Positions 34,799 to 47,182 of a stretch of 64,000 bases of DNA are shown piece by piece. Each line of letters begins with the position of its first letter. The first letter of the stretch is position 1. The translations under genes and the position numbers were made by a program. The notes below the pieces were generated by a model. That model did not search any database, was not told the DNA's origin, and was given only the letters and a program-made list of their open reading frames with translations. The stretch comes from Agroathelia rolfsii (taxonomy: Eukaryota > Basidiomycota > Agaricomycetes > Amylocorticiales > Amylocorticiaceae), in contig JABRWF010000001.1 of assembly GCA_018343915.1 (NCBI GenBank), positions 2,728,001 through 2,792,000 on the forward strand, read 5' to 3'.

Positions 34799-37278
34799 AC
34801 ACACACTCTCAGGGCTGAGCGGCGAGCTCTCGCCGAATTACTTAGATAAAGCAGTCCAAATACCCTGACCGCTCGTTTTGCCCTACGAACACGGACTCTC
34901 TGGCCTCTTTCGGACATTTTATTGCAGACTCTTCTCTCTTTCTGAACGATTGGACATTTGGCTTAAGAGCTATACAACTCTAGCATACGCTTACGCTACT
35001 TGAAACCCCACCCGGACTGATTCACCTGCTGCCTTGTTTTTTTTTTCATAACAAGCGGCGGTTATCACCTACGCTCTCTTCATACTCTCGCTCGCTTTAC
35101 TGGTCCTGCACCTACTTGTACCGCCTGATTCCAAAGGCAATCCTCTTCTTGGAGAAGGGGTTAAGTCTACGACAGTACGATGTATATGCATTCATGTATG
35201 TAGATACCGTACACCGTATTTTATTTGCACAAAATCTTATTATTTGGTCATCTGCGGATTCATCCATGTGTATGCGGGGGGTTTGACACTTATCCGCCGG
35301 TCCTGCGTCCTGCGATGGTTACGATAATTTGTCAAAAATTGAAATAGCTGATAGAACAACAAGCAGGGAGGGTAAATTTTTGGAATGGAATGGCAACGAG
35401 ACACGAGTTTCGGAAGAAGAATGATCAAAAATTCGAAAAGAGTTCTCCCTCTTGTCAGCCAGCAGTATCATGCCCTGTGTTTGCAAGGATGATGGATGCG
35501 TTGATCAACGGGGCTGGCGAGAGAGAGCGACTATCGCTGAAATTCAAGTTCTCGGCCTCCATGATGTTGATGTCAATCATTCGACAACCCTCTCCCCGGG
35601 CCATGTTGAGAATGATTCGATTCTTCTCGTGTGTAAACCCTTCCCGACAATCGGAACGGTGGAATACGTACAGGACTCTATGCTACCTACCATTTTGAAG
35701 GATAAACACAATATGTCATACATAGTATATTAGCCTGTCACCGACTCATCGCCTCGCTCCCGCGAATAGGCTATCAGGACATGATGATATATACTTTGAT
35801 CCTGATGTATTTCTGATGGCCCGAGTGAGCTAGCTGGTCAGGCCCGGGGCCCGCCGCGACGACCAAAACCCATACAATCATGAATTACTACACATATGTT
35901 AGCCCCATTAGCGCCTCTTCACACATCAGATTACATTCATCTATTCTGTCTTACTCGTGCGCGGTATGAGGCCTTGGAGCTAGTCTCGGGCCAGACAAAT
36001 TGAAAATGATGTATATGATTATGCTGAGACACGCATCACTGATATCGGACTCCCGGAAGTCCCTAGTAACTATGCACAAGTGTGGCGACTGAGTGACAAC
36101 ATCAACGCGGTCATCCATCAGTCGCTAAAACAGAAAAAAGAAAAGAAGAAAATAGAAATACTGGATACTAACGTCCAATAGCGTTGTATAGTCCGTGCCT
36201 GGTTAATACTTGTGCGCATTCATTTTCACTCGTACTAATATATATTTTATATGAATGACATTATATGCCTTGGATAGCATTTTATATGAGCATGGTTAAA
36301 CCTTATGATATTGGTTCCTTTTCCACACCAGTACAGGCTTGAATGTACCGAAATTCATAATGGTAGAAAGAGAGCTCTGGCACCTGGATCAGACAGTGTA
36401 CATGTAGCTGTCAAGGTTATAGTGATCAATTCTATTTTTCTCTTCCAACGTAAGAAATCGGCGGAAGTGTGTGGGATGGTGGGGCGGAGATTTGTGTATC
36501 GATCGACGGCACGGTGCCGGGAGAGCAGTGCCGACTAGCGGCATACATTGAGGCTGTCCGGGGTCCTACCTGCTACGTCAGCACGATCGATCATCATCTC
36601 TTCGATCTTGCCATACTGAGCGGTGGGCCGTCTCTCAAACACTCTCTGACAAGTGTACACAGCCAGCCTGTAGTCTCATTTCAAGGTGTTTGTCCCTTAT
36701 GCTAATGGCGAGTTATCTGATGCAAGTAAGGGGAGTGTATTAGAGCCGCCTGTATTCAAAAGATTCTTGTCTAGGTTCTCACGGCATATAATAAGCCCCA
36801 GTCGGTCCATGAACCGGTTCGAGAGCTGTATCCACGCGTATTTCGCGGCTTTTAACTGCCACTTAGGCCGAAGTTCTAGAAACATTACAAAACACGACGC
36901 TCTCTCCTTACAACAGCGAACCTGTGGTAACAACGGCAAGCAATTCAGAAGTATTGTTTTGTTCCTGAGGGTATACATATCATGCGACACAGCTCATCCT
37001 ATATGTTTACCGCTAGACTTATGTACTCATACCTTCACTGAAACTTGCATTCTACGAGGCCTTTTGACTATCACCCGGGTCATTGGTGTGGTGATAGTGA
37101 TTATGGAAGATGTTGCGCCTGACGTAACTATAAACGCGGCCCTGTGACCAAAGTGGCGTCGAAGCAGTGTGAAATAATGCTACTCTCCAGAGGCAGGGGA
37201 GCAGCCTCCGAGTGTATCATCATACTCTAACCACACCCACCATCAGCTACCCACGAGCAATCACATATTCGTTTATTT
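34799..37278. other. Gene-poor 2.5 kb
   Basis: It holds the 3' region of the PriA-like gene, then about 2 kb with frequent stops on both strands. The open frame at 35452-35733 (plus; TIGTVEYVQDSMLPTILKD) has no intron support and no family. The T-loop-like word at 36818 lacks the rest of a tRNA cloverleaf. No transposon ends or long repeats were recognised. Confidence 0.45.
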
Positions 37279-38483
37279 ATGAATCCACTGAGTCCGCGAG
37301 CGAAGTCATCACACAAGAAATCTGTCTGTTTATCCAGCGTAGTACCCTCAGTAATCGCTACTACTACCAACTCAAAGAGATATCACAATTGTCGATCTGC
37401 TAGCCCTCAAGCCATCTTCCATAAAAGAGATGAAAATAAACGGAGAAAGCTGAGCAACCACCTCCTGTTGGACGTGCCGCCGGTATGTCAAACCAATTTT
37501 TTTTCATTCGTTGATGGTCAAGGATAGCTCATTATGTTTCTATACCAATTTCAATATTCCAGCACAGCAAGTCAACTGACTTGTTCCATCATGGCCAATA
37601 CATCTCAGGTGCACCTCATCCGCCCTCAAAGCTCCCATCTACGGCCGCTGCGTTCAATCTTTTCCCCCGTCGCCGAAAGACCAGAGTCAAGGCGCATCAG
37701 ATTTCCCGCACTTCTTCGCAGAATTTACAAGTCGAACATGACCTGGAGCGTTTACACTCTAATGCATTCTCACATCTAAGGAAAGACCTTGCAAGGAAAC
37801 AGGAGGCCTTCGTGCACAAAATGCGTTCTCATGAAGAATCCTATTCTAACTCAATACCCAAATCCTTGTCGCGCGAGTCCTACGACCCGGTCTTCGACGA
37901 TCCACAACAAGAGGACGTTGACATCATATTGCCCACAAGCGACCCACACCTCTCATCGTTTGCCTATCATCCCCGCCACCCCAAACCTCTCAATGATGCG
38001 GCTGAAGAAGACTGGGCTATGGTTGACATCGAATCGTCATCAGTTTCCCATACGGACAGCGATAGTGCAGATACATTTTCATCTCCATGCATTAGCCCAC
38101 ATCCTTCAAGCCCCTTGCTTCATAAAGACAGCGACAGCGTCACGATCGAACAAAGTGAAAATGAACTCCCCAGCGGTAGCGCCTCCGTAACCACCTGCGA
38201 TGCCTCCCTGCTTACTCCACAAATATCCCACGACTCGGCTATCCATGGTTTTGACCCTTATCGTCATCATCACGAATATAATGCCTCTGTATCATCACAT
38301 TATCATCACGCTCATACGCCTTCTGTGAACTCCGAGGAGGAACTTGCAGCTGTCAGCCTTGCTCTTGCGAACGGCGCCTGCGAACTAAACGACTATGGAC
38401 ATGCGCGCCTATACGCGTCTAATCTACCGCTGTCAGGGACGTCCCTGGAAGATGAGGGCTTCACCGGGGAGCTCTGGCATTAA
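37279..38483 (+). CDS. Hypothetical Ser/His-rich protein
   Basis: Two exons, 37279-37482 and 37563-38483, joined by a GT-AG intron, give one frame of 374 residues from the ATG at 37279 (MNPLSPRAKSSHKKSVCL). The first part is basic (RDENKRRKLSNHLLL; NLFPRRRKTRVKAHQ), with a possible nuclear-localisation cluster. A short helical, charged stretch follows (EHDLERLHSNAFSHLRKDLA). The rest is acidic and Ser/Pro/His-rich (EEDWAMVDIESSSVSHTDSD; HHHEYNASVSSHYHHAH). It ends GYxHARLY-like DYGHARLYASNLPLSGTS and GFTGELWH. No known domain. It could be a lineage-specific regulatory protein. The exon 1 choice rests on the in-frame splice. Confidence 0.6.
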
Positions 38484-39155
38484 TACATCGTGCGCGTTTA
38501 CCCCTGCTTCATTTCTGTTACAAAGCATAGTCATTCCTTGGGTCATAAGGACTTCATAATGCATCACCACACTATATAATTTGATAACTATTGTACTCTC
38601 ATCATTCATCGATATCGTTTTTTTATCTTTCTCTCTTCCTTCCAGTCATGGCTTCAGAAATTCATATATTATAAATTGTATACTATATATCATACACGCA
38701 TCAACACAACATCGCCATAACTCCTGTTTGTTTATTTGTTTTTTCAAAAAAAAAAAAATTCTTCTCAAACAATTATACTCTATACATGTTATGATTTTTA
38801 TGTGTGTATAAAACGTTTCATCTGGTCTGTTTCTTTTTTTTTACTCTGTAGCAACACGCGACTTATTGTAGGGACGTTTTTACGGTACACTAGATCATCC
38901 GTTTGGTGCCCGTGTATCTTTGAAGATTCAGTTAAGCAGAGCGTACCTCCATCGAATATTCGCTCCCCGGATTAGGCAAAAGATCTGGCGAAAGTCTTTG
39001 TCACAAAAAGAAGATGAGAACTATCATCATCTGTACGCAGGAACCAAAGGCGCCTGGATGGCATGTCCATAGTGGATTTCTATGGTGGCAGCTACTCAAA
39101 TATCATTCTTGAATGCATACATATGAGCGCTGTACTTGCCTTTTTTGAGAGAGTG
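38484..39155. other. AT-rich convergent 3' region
   Basis: About 670 bp between convergent genes, very AT-rich, with A12 at 38747-38758 and T-runs. No exon was seen. The 3' end of the next minus-strand gene may extend into it. Confidence 0.45.
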
Positions 39156-42100
39156 CTAGATTCCCCAGGGAGTGCGGAAGAATTTAGCTGTAAACATAGT
39201 TTCAGTCAGCCGATATACCAGAGTATGCGCGTGAATTTGTCTACACACATGTTGAAGGAGCTCTCGCCCGGGGATTTCAAGTTCTTTTTGCAATACCTGA
39301 AAGTACGAAACAAGCTCTTTGTTTGTATCAGGGATGTAATCTTCAATTTTCCCATTTAGAAGACGGTCCAGCCGTGAGTTTAATTGGGCGGTCCATGGCG
39401 AATCGAGTAGGAGCGGCATTACTATTCAATTGACGAAATGATCCGGAATGAGCTAATTGCATGGATGAGTGATCGCTGCTTACAGTTTTGTGGAGTCTTA
39501 GAGGCCACAAGGGTTAATGCAGCAGAACAAATAGCGGTTGAAGCTAGTAATGCCAAGGTTTCATCATCGCCGATGAACTGCCTATCAAGAAGCATCAAAA
39601 GTCCTTCGATAAGGTATTCCCAGGTTTCGAGATAGGATATAGAATCTGGAAATGTATCGCTAGGCATTATGCAAAGCAGCTCCGCAATAGAACCTGGTGA
39701 ATTCCACTCTTAAGTACTTGGTTTGGGAGTAGGAATCGTGTGGCTTTGCTATACCGTAGAATGTAGGAGTTCGACAACATCGCAGATGGAAGGTATGCCA
39801 GAATGAAGTCGTTTTGATGATCTTCCTCAGGCCCTGGTAATCGACATGAAACAGTGAGCTACCCAGAGATGCTACTGCTACCACGAATGCTTCCAGGGCA
39901 TCTAAGATGTATGCTAAGTTGTTTCAATGTTTCATCCGTAACACATCATCAGAGCATCTAAGAAAGAATACCTCTTTTAGGAGAAAATAATTTGGAAGAA
40001 AGACAGGGAAATATGTCGCCGAGGGAACCGAGAAATGGGAACCGATCTTGGATGCCTGAGCATAAGATAGCAGAAATGCGAAGCGTGTGTTTCATAGAAA
40101 TGATATCGTTTATCTGCACATCTGGTGTGCTAAGGCGACTAAAGCAATGACTAAGCGTGGTAGGTTCGTTTTCCTTTCAAACAGCAGACCTTGTATGTAG
40201 ATGATAAACTAGGAGAAATATTAGAGACTACCGAAGAACTTAGCCTAAGAGAACCAACCGTTCCCAATATTCTTTTGGAAGTTATCTTTCCATGATTGAG
40301 GCGCAAGGTGTAACGCGTCGACGATCATCGACGATGAGCAAAGCAAAATGGCTTCAACTATCAAGTCCTTCACTGACATTAGATCAGATTCTCCATTCAT
40401 GCGGACCGATGTTCACCACAAACCAGAATTATCTGCTTCTGAGTAACCTAGACCGAAAAATAAGTCACACAAACATCGACATGTTATCGCTGACAGGCTA
40501 GTATCATAGACTCTTCGAATGTGGACAATGCCCCAGAGACATCTATAAAGCATTGGTAGCGACGTCTGGACCAGCTCTGTTGAAGGGAGTACACCATCAA
40601 TTATGCGCTAAAAATGAATGCGATATAGGTTGCTTAGACTATGAAAATACTCAAATAAATAGAAATTTGAAGCTCACTAGGAGAGCTTTCCAAGCTGGCA
40701 AATACCCTTTACGAATGTTATGTGCCAGACAGTTCCTCCATTCTGTTTCATCCCATTGCGACGGTACATGATGTAGCCATATGCAAGTCTATAGAAGGGG
40801 AACAAGTCAGTACTAGTAAATGCAAAAAATTGACTCTAGAAAGAAAGTGGCAGTGACGAACAAGTTGTGTGATTGTTTCGATGTTTATCGCTCGGTCGTC
40901 ATCCCACATTTTCCAGCACCAAGGCATAAACTGTCCCCATTTCAGTAGAATTGAAAGGCAATCACCTAGTTCTAATAACGGCATCTCTAGTTTATTGTTC
41001 GGGTCTACACGCATTATGTATTGAAGAAATCGCATAATGTTGGCCGTAGTTTGTGGATGAAATGATAGTAACGGAACGGCACCATCGACGGAGGAACGAA
41101 TTAAGGTGTCTATGGTCTAATATTTGTTTAGCCAACACATGTTTAAATCATTTTGCCACTTACTACATGTAAATTTAACATCATAGCTATGGACAAGGCT
41201 GACGCCCCTTGTAATATTGAGACATCAGACTTGTTATCCCATTCTTCATTGAGGTATTCGAACGCCTGATCAAGAAGACACTCCAGGCAGTGTGTGGAGT
41301 GTTGAAGATCCGACCTATCGACTAGTAAGCTCTAAATAACGTGATAGATCTTGTAAAGTGCTCACAGCATGAATATTTTACTGTCATAATTGCCTAGCTC
41401 AGGCGCCATGATATAAGCGCCAAATAGCAGATTGGATGCTAAGCGTCGGGCAGCAGGTGAAACCTCTTTAACGGATACAACATCTGCAACGGTCTCCCAT
41501 AGTTCTGGAGGGTTCTCTCAGTTCGCGAGCCTGATAAACAAAGGACCCACAACTTACGGGGCAATTGCGTTGCAGCACGAACGGCCGCACTCATTTGTTG
41601 TTTTTGCATGCCTGTATTCTTACTGTGAAACGAAGCCGTGGATCCACTGGCAATAGTGTATATGACAAGCCCAAGGTATGCTAAGACGTGATCAACCCAG
41701 CAGGTGATAGTGACGCCAAGGGGTGTATCTGTGGCTGCAATAGTATAGAATGTTGCTCTGTAACGGAAAAGAAGTTGCAAAGTTGTGGCATCAACTAGCC
41801 ATGTATCTACCATCAGTGACTATATGCGCATTCATTGAGCTAAAATCTCACAAAACCTGGCCAATGTAATTCTCATGATAGAATCTGACACGCTCTGCGG
41901 CTTAGAAAGAAAAAAGCGCGCAAATCTCTGCATACATGCAGACGCTTCAGAAATATCCTCATGCAGTTCAGAATTCTAATGAAAATGAAATAATTGTAAG
42001 AACTCTGGTGCTGGTTTACATACCATCAAAATAGCGTTGTGGTCAAGATCTTGGAGTTTATCAAATGCAGCGTGCAAATCCTGCGCCAGTGCTCCGGGTG

Positions 42101-42224
42101 GCCTTGGCGGGTCTTCCAAGAGGAAGCACGGAAGCTGCTTAGTGGTGTGGGACGAAAAAGGCTCCTGGTCTGACTCCGACTCGGTGGACGAGGACGTCGA
42201 TGAAGTCCTCCGGCTGAGCAGCAT
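39156..42224 (-). CDS. Hypothetical multi-exon helical-repeat-like protein
   Basis: The ATG at 42224 opens MLLSRRTSSTSSSTESESDQ, acidic and Ser-rich, then LEDPPRPPGALAQDLHAAFD. Later exons join in frame: NSELHEDISEASACMQRFAR, MVDTWLVDATTLQLLFRYRA, HVLAYLGLVIYTIASGST, QLPQLWETVADVVSVKE with AARRLASNLLFGAYIM, HCLECLLDQAFEYLNEEW, SILQGASALSIAMMLNLHTI, ANIMRFLQYIMRVDP, ELGDCLSILLKWGQFMPW, LETWEYLIEGLLMLLDRQFI and ELVSYFQVLQKELEIPGREL. The succession of amphipathic and hydrophobic helices without Gly/Pro suggests a HEAT/ARM-like solenoid, but no family was recognised. About a dozen introns; the middle (39.7-40.8 kb) is poorly resolved and could hide a frameshift, so the model may be two genes or a decaying one. 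Confidence 0.5.
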
Positions 42225-42431
42225 GTCTTCGTGAAAGCAGTTGGTCGCTCTGGAAAGAGAGGTAGGACAAGTGCAGATAATTCGGTGACCTGTCAAACCC
42301 TAAGTCTAACTGGGCGCGATCACATGACGAGAAGCATTTCAAACTAAGCACAAAAAATACAATACCATTAGTGTCAACAAAGAATTGTCTATTATGAAGA
42401 AAAGACAGTATAGTACTAGAGATACAGTGAG

Positions 42432-43427
42432 CTACTTTGACACATTTTCGCCGACCGTATTGAGAAATGCAGTCATGTTTGTCGTAGTCGCCAGGACTTC
42501 GCTTCTCTGTGAAAACAGAGAATCAAACGCCGCTTGCGCTTCATCACTCTAACAAAAAAAACTCATTAGCCATAAGAGGTCAGAGATGTTGTACTATACA
42601 TACCTCGAGATCATAGTACTCTAGATCCTGCCACATCTCATCCTCTTCTGCTCTCATTTTCAATAGCATCTCCCGTCTTGCAGTACTTAAGCCGCCTAAA
42701 GTCTGTAGACCATTTTTGTCTTCGACCCTTCGCGATGTCGTTTGCAGCTCTTTAATTTCTACAGCCTTTTTTTCTTTTTTCGGCGGTGATGGTACAGGTG
42801 CCACTGGTTCGTCAGGATCAGGAGGCGGGCCATCATCTGAATCTGAATCGTCTCCGGCACGACGTGAACGCTTATCTTTTCGTGATAAGTGGTCCAAATA
42901 AGTGAGTGTGGGCCTAAATTGATGCGTCTCCTGTATTGGGTGCAGGTGCAGCTTTCCTATAAGCGATTAGCCCTACGCACATAAGGGTATATATTTTAGT
43001 ACATACCATCTCTCACCACTCCTAATATATAAACGCCAACATGGGGAACCCTTTCACTGGCCAACCTCACTTCACTCAGCCGCACATCGTCGCCTTCCCT
43101 GTGCTTAGCAAAACCTATGTCTTGATTTCGTTCTCGATCATCTGCTAAACGGGCCTGTCCGAGATCGCTTCCTTTCTCGATATTCCAGACATCCGGTCGA
43201 GTGTCCACGGGCACATGGATTTCAGTTCTATGTACTCCAGGTTTAACGCGAGCACGAATGCGTTTTCCACTTGCGGCAGCTTTTGGAGGCACCATGAGCC
43301 GTCGTGTAAGCAGAGGGAATTGATGTAGGTGAATATGAGGGTCCATGGAGGTCGAGTAATGAATCGGCATGGTCCCGATTATTTCGTCATCGTCATTATT
43401 TTCGTTTTGATAAGAAGCTTCAGCCAT
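42432..43427 (-). CDS. RPC37: RNA polymerase III subunit RPC5/Rpc37
   Basis: Subunit of the Rpc37-Rpc53 pair of RNA polymerase III, which acts in termination and reinitiation at tRNA and 5S genes. The ATG at 43427 opens MAEASYQNENNDDDEIIGTM and continues PIHYSTSMDPHIHLHQFPLL, the family motif (short N-terminal strand before HxxQFPL). Then RARVKPGVHRTEIHVPVDTR, YxxEKG-like NIEKGSDLGQARLADD and VGVYILGVVRDG follow. The second exon opens KLHLHPIQETHQFRPTLTYL, the second conserved block. The remainder is charged (DDSDSDDGPPPDP) and ends, after one more intron, AFDSLFSQRSEVLATTTNMT and GENVSK. About 260 residues, close to the fungal length. It starts 238 bp from the divergent FAP7-like gene. Confidence 0.88.
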
Positions 43428-43665
43428 GAGAACTCGTAGGCTTTATAGGTACTGATACGTGTAGCGTGAAGTAGTAGCAAGTGAGATTCGAAGAATGTTG
43501 TCAATATACTTCCGCGGACAACTTCGAAGAAATCTGAATGCATCCGAGATTACCATGACCGTGAGATTTATTCTGACTACAACCAAGTCACTGGCTTTTT
43601 TTTCACAACCAACTTGAAATCTAGCTCCCACTCAACTTCGCATTAGACACATAACAAAGGACGTC

Positions 43666-44325
43666 ATGACTCGGAAAGCTCCTATCATCATCTTGACCGG
43701 CACGCCAGGAACAGGCAAAACGACACACGCTCAGCTCCTTGCACAAGAGTCCCCAATACCACTCCAGCATATTAACGTAGGCGAATGGGTGAAAGAAAAG
43801 GGTTTACATGAAGGATTTGATAAAGAATGGCAAAGTTATACGGTAGACGAAGACAAGGTTTGTAAATATACTCATCTCATACATTCTTCTATATCAGCAA
43901 CCCACGTCAGATTGCAGCTTTTGGATGAGATTGAACCACTGGTGGAAGAGGGCGGTCTGATACTTGATTGGCATACATGCGAAGCATTCCCAGAGCGCTG
44001 GGCAGATCTTGTTGTGGTTCTCAGATGCGATCACTCGAAACTATGGGACCGTCTTGAAGCAAGGTAGATTATCACTACATTAATACCAGTTCTATAATGC
44101 TTATCAGCAGTATTTCTCAGAGGCTATCCCCTAAAGAAAATCCAAGAAAACAATGAAGCCGAGATCATGCAAGTCGTTGCTGAAGAAGCTCGCTCGTCAT
44201 ATCCCGCGGAGATTGTGGTTGAACTCCAAAGCGAAACAACCGAAGATCTCGAAAGTAACGTAGCTCGCGTAGTCGAATGGATTAAGACATGGCGGAAAGA
44301 TAATGAAGTGGAAGACGACTCATGA
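43666..44325 (+). CDS. FAP7: Adenylate kinase isoenzyme 6 (Fap7 homologue)
   Basis: Small nuclear/nucleolar P-loop NMP kinase needed for the last steps of 18S rRNA and 40S maturation. The ATG at 43666 opens MTRKAPIIILTGTPGTGKTT, with Walker A GTPGTGKT. Then HINVGEWVKEKGLHEGFDKE (the Fap7 block), YTVDEDK, an intron of about 60 bp, LLDEIEPLVEEGGLILDWHT (the D-x-H motif), CEAFPERWADLVVVLRCD and KLWDRLEAR. After another intron come GYPLKKIQENNEAEIMQVV, EEARSSYPAEIVVELQSET and WIKTWRKD. About 185 residues, as expected. With Esf1 and mitochondrial uS17m it is one of three ribosome-related genes in the window. Confidence 0.95.
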
Positions 44326-44622
44326 AAACGAGTTTTAATCGGTTACTGCGCCCGTAGAACAGTAAGTTGCTAATCTTGACCCCAGATGTTTATTAACTCC
44401 TCCAACAGACATTAATCTGCAGGCAGTAAACCAGCACCAGAAATCATGGCGTCAGCATAATCTCTCAGACATCTTTTTACGGCCGATATCAACACCAAAA
44501 CAGCCTTCGTGACTCGGATGATTCAGACTAGATGTCTGTATTAATGCCGTTCGCCATGTAAAATAAGCATTGTAAATTGTGCCGATCTATTATCCGTAAA
44601 ATTATATGTTAATACGTAAACT

Positions 44623-45613
44623 CTATACCCAGTATAGAGATGCAGCGGCTGTAGTGATCCCCATGAAAAGAGTGGACCACGCAAACATTTCTCTAGCTGC
44701 AGAACTGGCTGCTGCTGCCGTACTAGTTGGCATCACGCTACCCGACCAGATTGCACTTGGGGTACCGCTTAGTTCCGCTGCGAAAGGACTCTGCGTTAGG
44801 GAAGAATCCGACTGTGGCTGGGCCTCAAGCGTGTTCAAGTTGCTACACGAGCCGGACTGCTTGGGATTTAAGAAGTTGATCGGGATCGACGAGATAGTAT
44901 AGTAACTCTTGGAGTTGACATTGGAACTCTCGTAAAAAGTCAACTGTGAGATAAATGAGCTAATACCTAAAAATCAGATATGATGCATGTGAGTCGCATA
45001 CGTTATAGGATCCGGCAGGCAAGCAAGTCGACATGTTGAAGTTAACATGCTTTACGGTGCTCCCGGATTCTTGTTGAAGAAGCTGGTTCCCGTCGGAGAC
45101 AGTCATGTTGATTTTAGTATCAGACGAGACCAAGAAAATGTCGAGACTGTTGTACGAGGTCGATAGTCCCGAACCTGGTTCGGCGGCCTTGGGCCACTGC
45201 AAATGACCATCACCAGAGACCTGTAATGTGTTGTTGAGTATTTCAGAAAATTGTATGTGCTATTGAGAAAGTTCGGTGTTATCGTTATCGTACATCAACA
45301 GCAATGGCAAGCGTGCCTCCTGCATTGTATGTACTGGAGTAGGATGTAAGTCTGAAAAATGGCTCGAGACAGAACTATTCGACGTACGAGCGAGGATTGG
45401 GGGCATCAATGATGCTCAGCTGAAACCCGTATCATTTTGAGTACTGCTCCGAGGCTCAAGATTACAGCGAATCAAGCATACCCCGTACGTGAAAGTTTGT
45501 CCATTCACAAGTACTTGTCCCTGAGCCTCAGAAACAATACTAAAGGATGTTAAGAGAGTAGAGATGAAAAGAGCGTGGAGGTAGTAAAGGAACGAGTGCC
45601 GTTGAATGAACAT
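44623..45613 (-). CDS. Secreted GPI-anchored protein of unknown function
   Basis: The ATG at 45613 opens MFIQRHSFLYYLHALFISTL, a signal peptide ending near SEAQG. The following exons give GQVLVNGQTFTYG, LSIIDAPNPRSYLTSYSS, TYNAGGTLAIAVDVSGDGHL, NSLDIFLVSSDTKINMTVSD and KHVNFNMSTCLPAGSYNLTF, a beta-rich domain with two Cys and several N-glycosylation sequons. The end is Ser/Ala/Thr-rich, with a hydrophobic C-terminus (FMGITTAAASLYWV) after small residues (STAAAASSAAREM), fitting a GPI-attachment signal. Four exons with short introns. Many agaricomycetes have such cell-surface proteins; no enzyme motif is seen. The codon that looks like an earlier Met (45616) is GTG. Confidence 0.75.
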
Positions 45614-46396
45614 CACTTGAGGCTTTGCAAGGTGCTATAGCCTGAGTTAGTTGGTCAACGTAGGTGTTTTTGCAATATAATGAAGTGTATGGGGGAGAGA
45701 CATGTGTTCCATGTTCCCATCCTTATATGCCGTGATCCAAATGGGAACCGGGGAGATCTCGCAACAATCCTTGGCACGGCACCAATAGGCAAACAACCAT
45801 GACGACGACGACGACGGACTCTCACGATGCTCAGGAACAACGAGAAAGGTGTCGGGCTTCAATTTCTTGTACTTGTTATGAGAGTGAGGAAAGTGCAGAG
45901 TTTTAGATGTCAGAGAGGTCGAGTACTGAGTACTGAGTTGTTGACGATATTGGTTGCGAAATGAAGTTCACAAACACCGAGGTAGTCTTGTCGGTATTTG
46001 AGTTCCAAAGCCGTAAAACTGCTCTTCACACGTTTCACATCTCGAAACTGACAGGCTCGGAACGGAACATTTGAATTAATATGAGAGCGTGGATCAATGA
46101 CATCAAGCCGGGGTGCATACCAGTGGAAGAGTGATATTCGCGCCACCACTGAACTTGCTGGTGTGGCTACCTACGGTGTCTTGAGTCTGGCTTGAAATCA
46201 ACAGATTCTTTCGATTGGATGTTTTTCCAAAACGTGATTACTATATGTAGCCAGCAGAAATATGTTGAATGATCATTGTGGCTCAGTCGTTTGATCATAA
46301 TGAAATAGTGCAGACAATTTAGTAGGGCAGATAGTGCAATAGAGACTTTTCACACTACTAGTATAATACAGAGGAATATGTAGTATATACATGGTT
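45614..46396. other. Intergenic region without supported genes
   Basis: About 780 bp between the GPI-protein start and the stop of the Faxc-like gene. A (GAC)n-like stretch near 45799-45815 gives spurious Ser-rich minus-strand frames. No exon was recognised. Confidence 0.45.
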
Positions 46397-47182
46397 TCAA
46401 GAATGGTTCCTATCTTCACTTTCTACCATCTTCAATAAATCCTTGTACTCCGGGAACCATCGTTTTGTTAACATAGCCACGAAAATACGCGTATGTTTCC
46501 CACTCAGAATCATTTCCGTAACCTTCGGGTTAGCAGCCTCCCCCAACATGTTAGATAAGAAACCATAAATCACGATATCCAACATTGTCGGCTCTCCGTC
46601 TTTGGTCTGGTAAAACAGCCCGTTCGGTGACTCGGCTAGCCTGGCTTCGACGGCATCTGTCCAGCCTTGGATGATGATGTCGATATCGGCATCAGAGTGT
46701 CTACCTACGCCTTGCGCCCACATAGCGTTGGCAACAGAGCGACGCATGAAATATGCCTCAAGATATTTGAATATCCAGGGCAAGGGAATTCTTGAACGAA
46801 TGATATCAAAGTTTTCCGGCCGCATAAATCGTGTGTGGACCACAGCGGGGTAGATGTGGTTTTCCGTCCATCCCTGGAAGGCGAGCGAGTCTGCGCGCTG
46901 CGATGGCGTCAGGCCCGCGTCGGGGTCCTGGACGTGACCGTTTTCGATCAGGTGGCGGACAATGAAGAACGAGTCGGGGATGGTGTGGATGGTACTCGGG
47001 TTGTTTACGTCTGGGATGGTGATATACGGCAGTTTGCCCTTGGGAGCCGTCATGGGCCGTTGAAATACATGAGTATAGTCGGTGTAGTTCCCGGCACGAA
47101 GAAATGTCTCGAGTTTCTGACAATAGCCAGATAGAGAAGGTTCCTCGTATTTTTTTTGGAAGCAAAAGAGTTGAAGAGACAT
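46397..47182 (-). CDS. Faxc/metaxin-like GST-fold protein
   Basis: A single uninterrupted frame of 261 residues from the ATG at 47182. The N-terminal part is thioredoxin-fold-like, with the Faxc pattern: LQLFCFQKKYEEPSLSGYCQ, KLETFLRAGNYTDY, APKGKLPYITIPD and IPDSFFIVRHLIENG. The C-terminal part is all-helical GST_C-like, with RADSLAFQGWTENHIYPAVV, FMRRSVANAMWAQGVGRHSD and the domain end MLDIVIYGFLSNMLG. It lacks the transmembrane end of mitochondrial metaxins. The relatives (Failed axon connections, cadmium-responsive CDR-1 of worms) are GST-like proteins with uncertain chemistry; detoxification is a guess. It is intronless, in contrast to nearly all its neighbours. Confidence 0.8.
   Translation of the reverse strand: MSLQLFCFQKKYEEPSLSGYCQKLETFLRAGNYTDYTHVFQRPMTAPKGKLPYITIPDVNNPSTIHTIPDSFFIVRHLIENGHVQDPDAGLTPSQRADSLAFQGWTENHIYPAVVHTRFMRPENFDIIRSRIPLPWIFKYLEAYFMRRSVANAMWAQGVGRHSDADIDIIIQGWTDAVEARLAESPNGLFYQTKDGEPTMLDIVIYGFLSNMLGEAANPKVTEMILSGKHTRIFVAMLTKRWFPEYKDLLKMVESEDRNHS

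Noticed and set aside
36817..36830. Possible tRNA (ggttcgag T-loop-like word)
   Set aside because: No matching acceptor, D-arm or anticodon stem within 80 bp, and no downstream pol III T-run at the right place.
36686..37147. 153-codon plus-strand frame in the gene-poor region
   Set aside because: Cys/His/Ile-rich random-looking sequence, no introns, no family and poor start context.
45647..45862. Minus-strand frame with a Ser run upstream of the GPI-protein gene
   Set aside because: The Ser run comes from a short GAC/GTC-type microsatellite and there is no signal peptide or family; most likely promoter or leader DNA.
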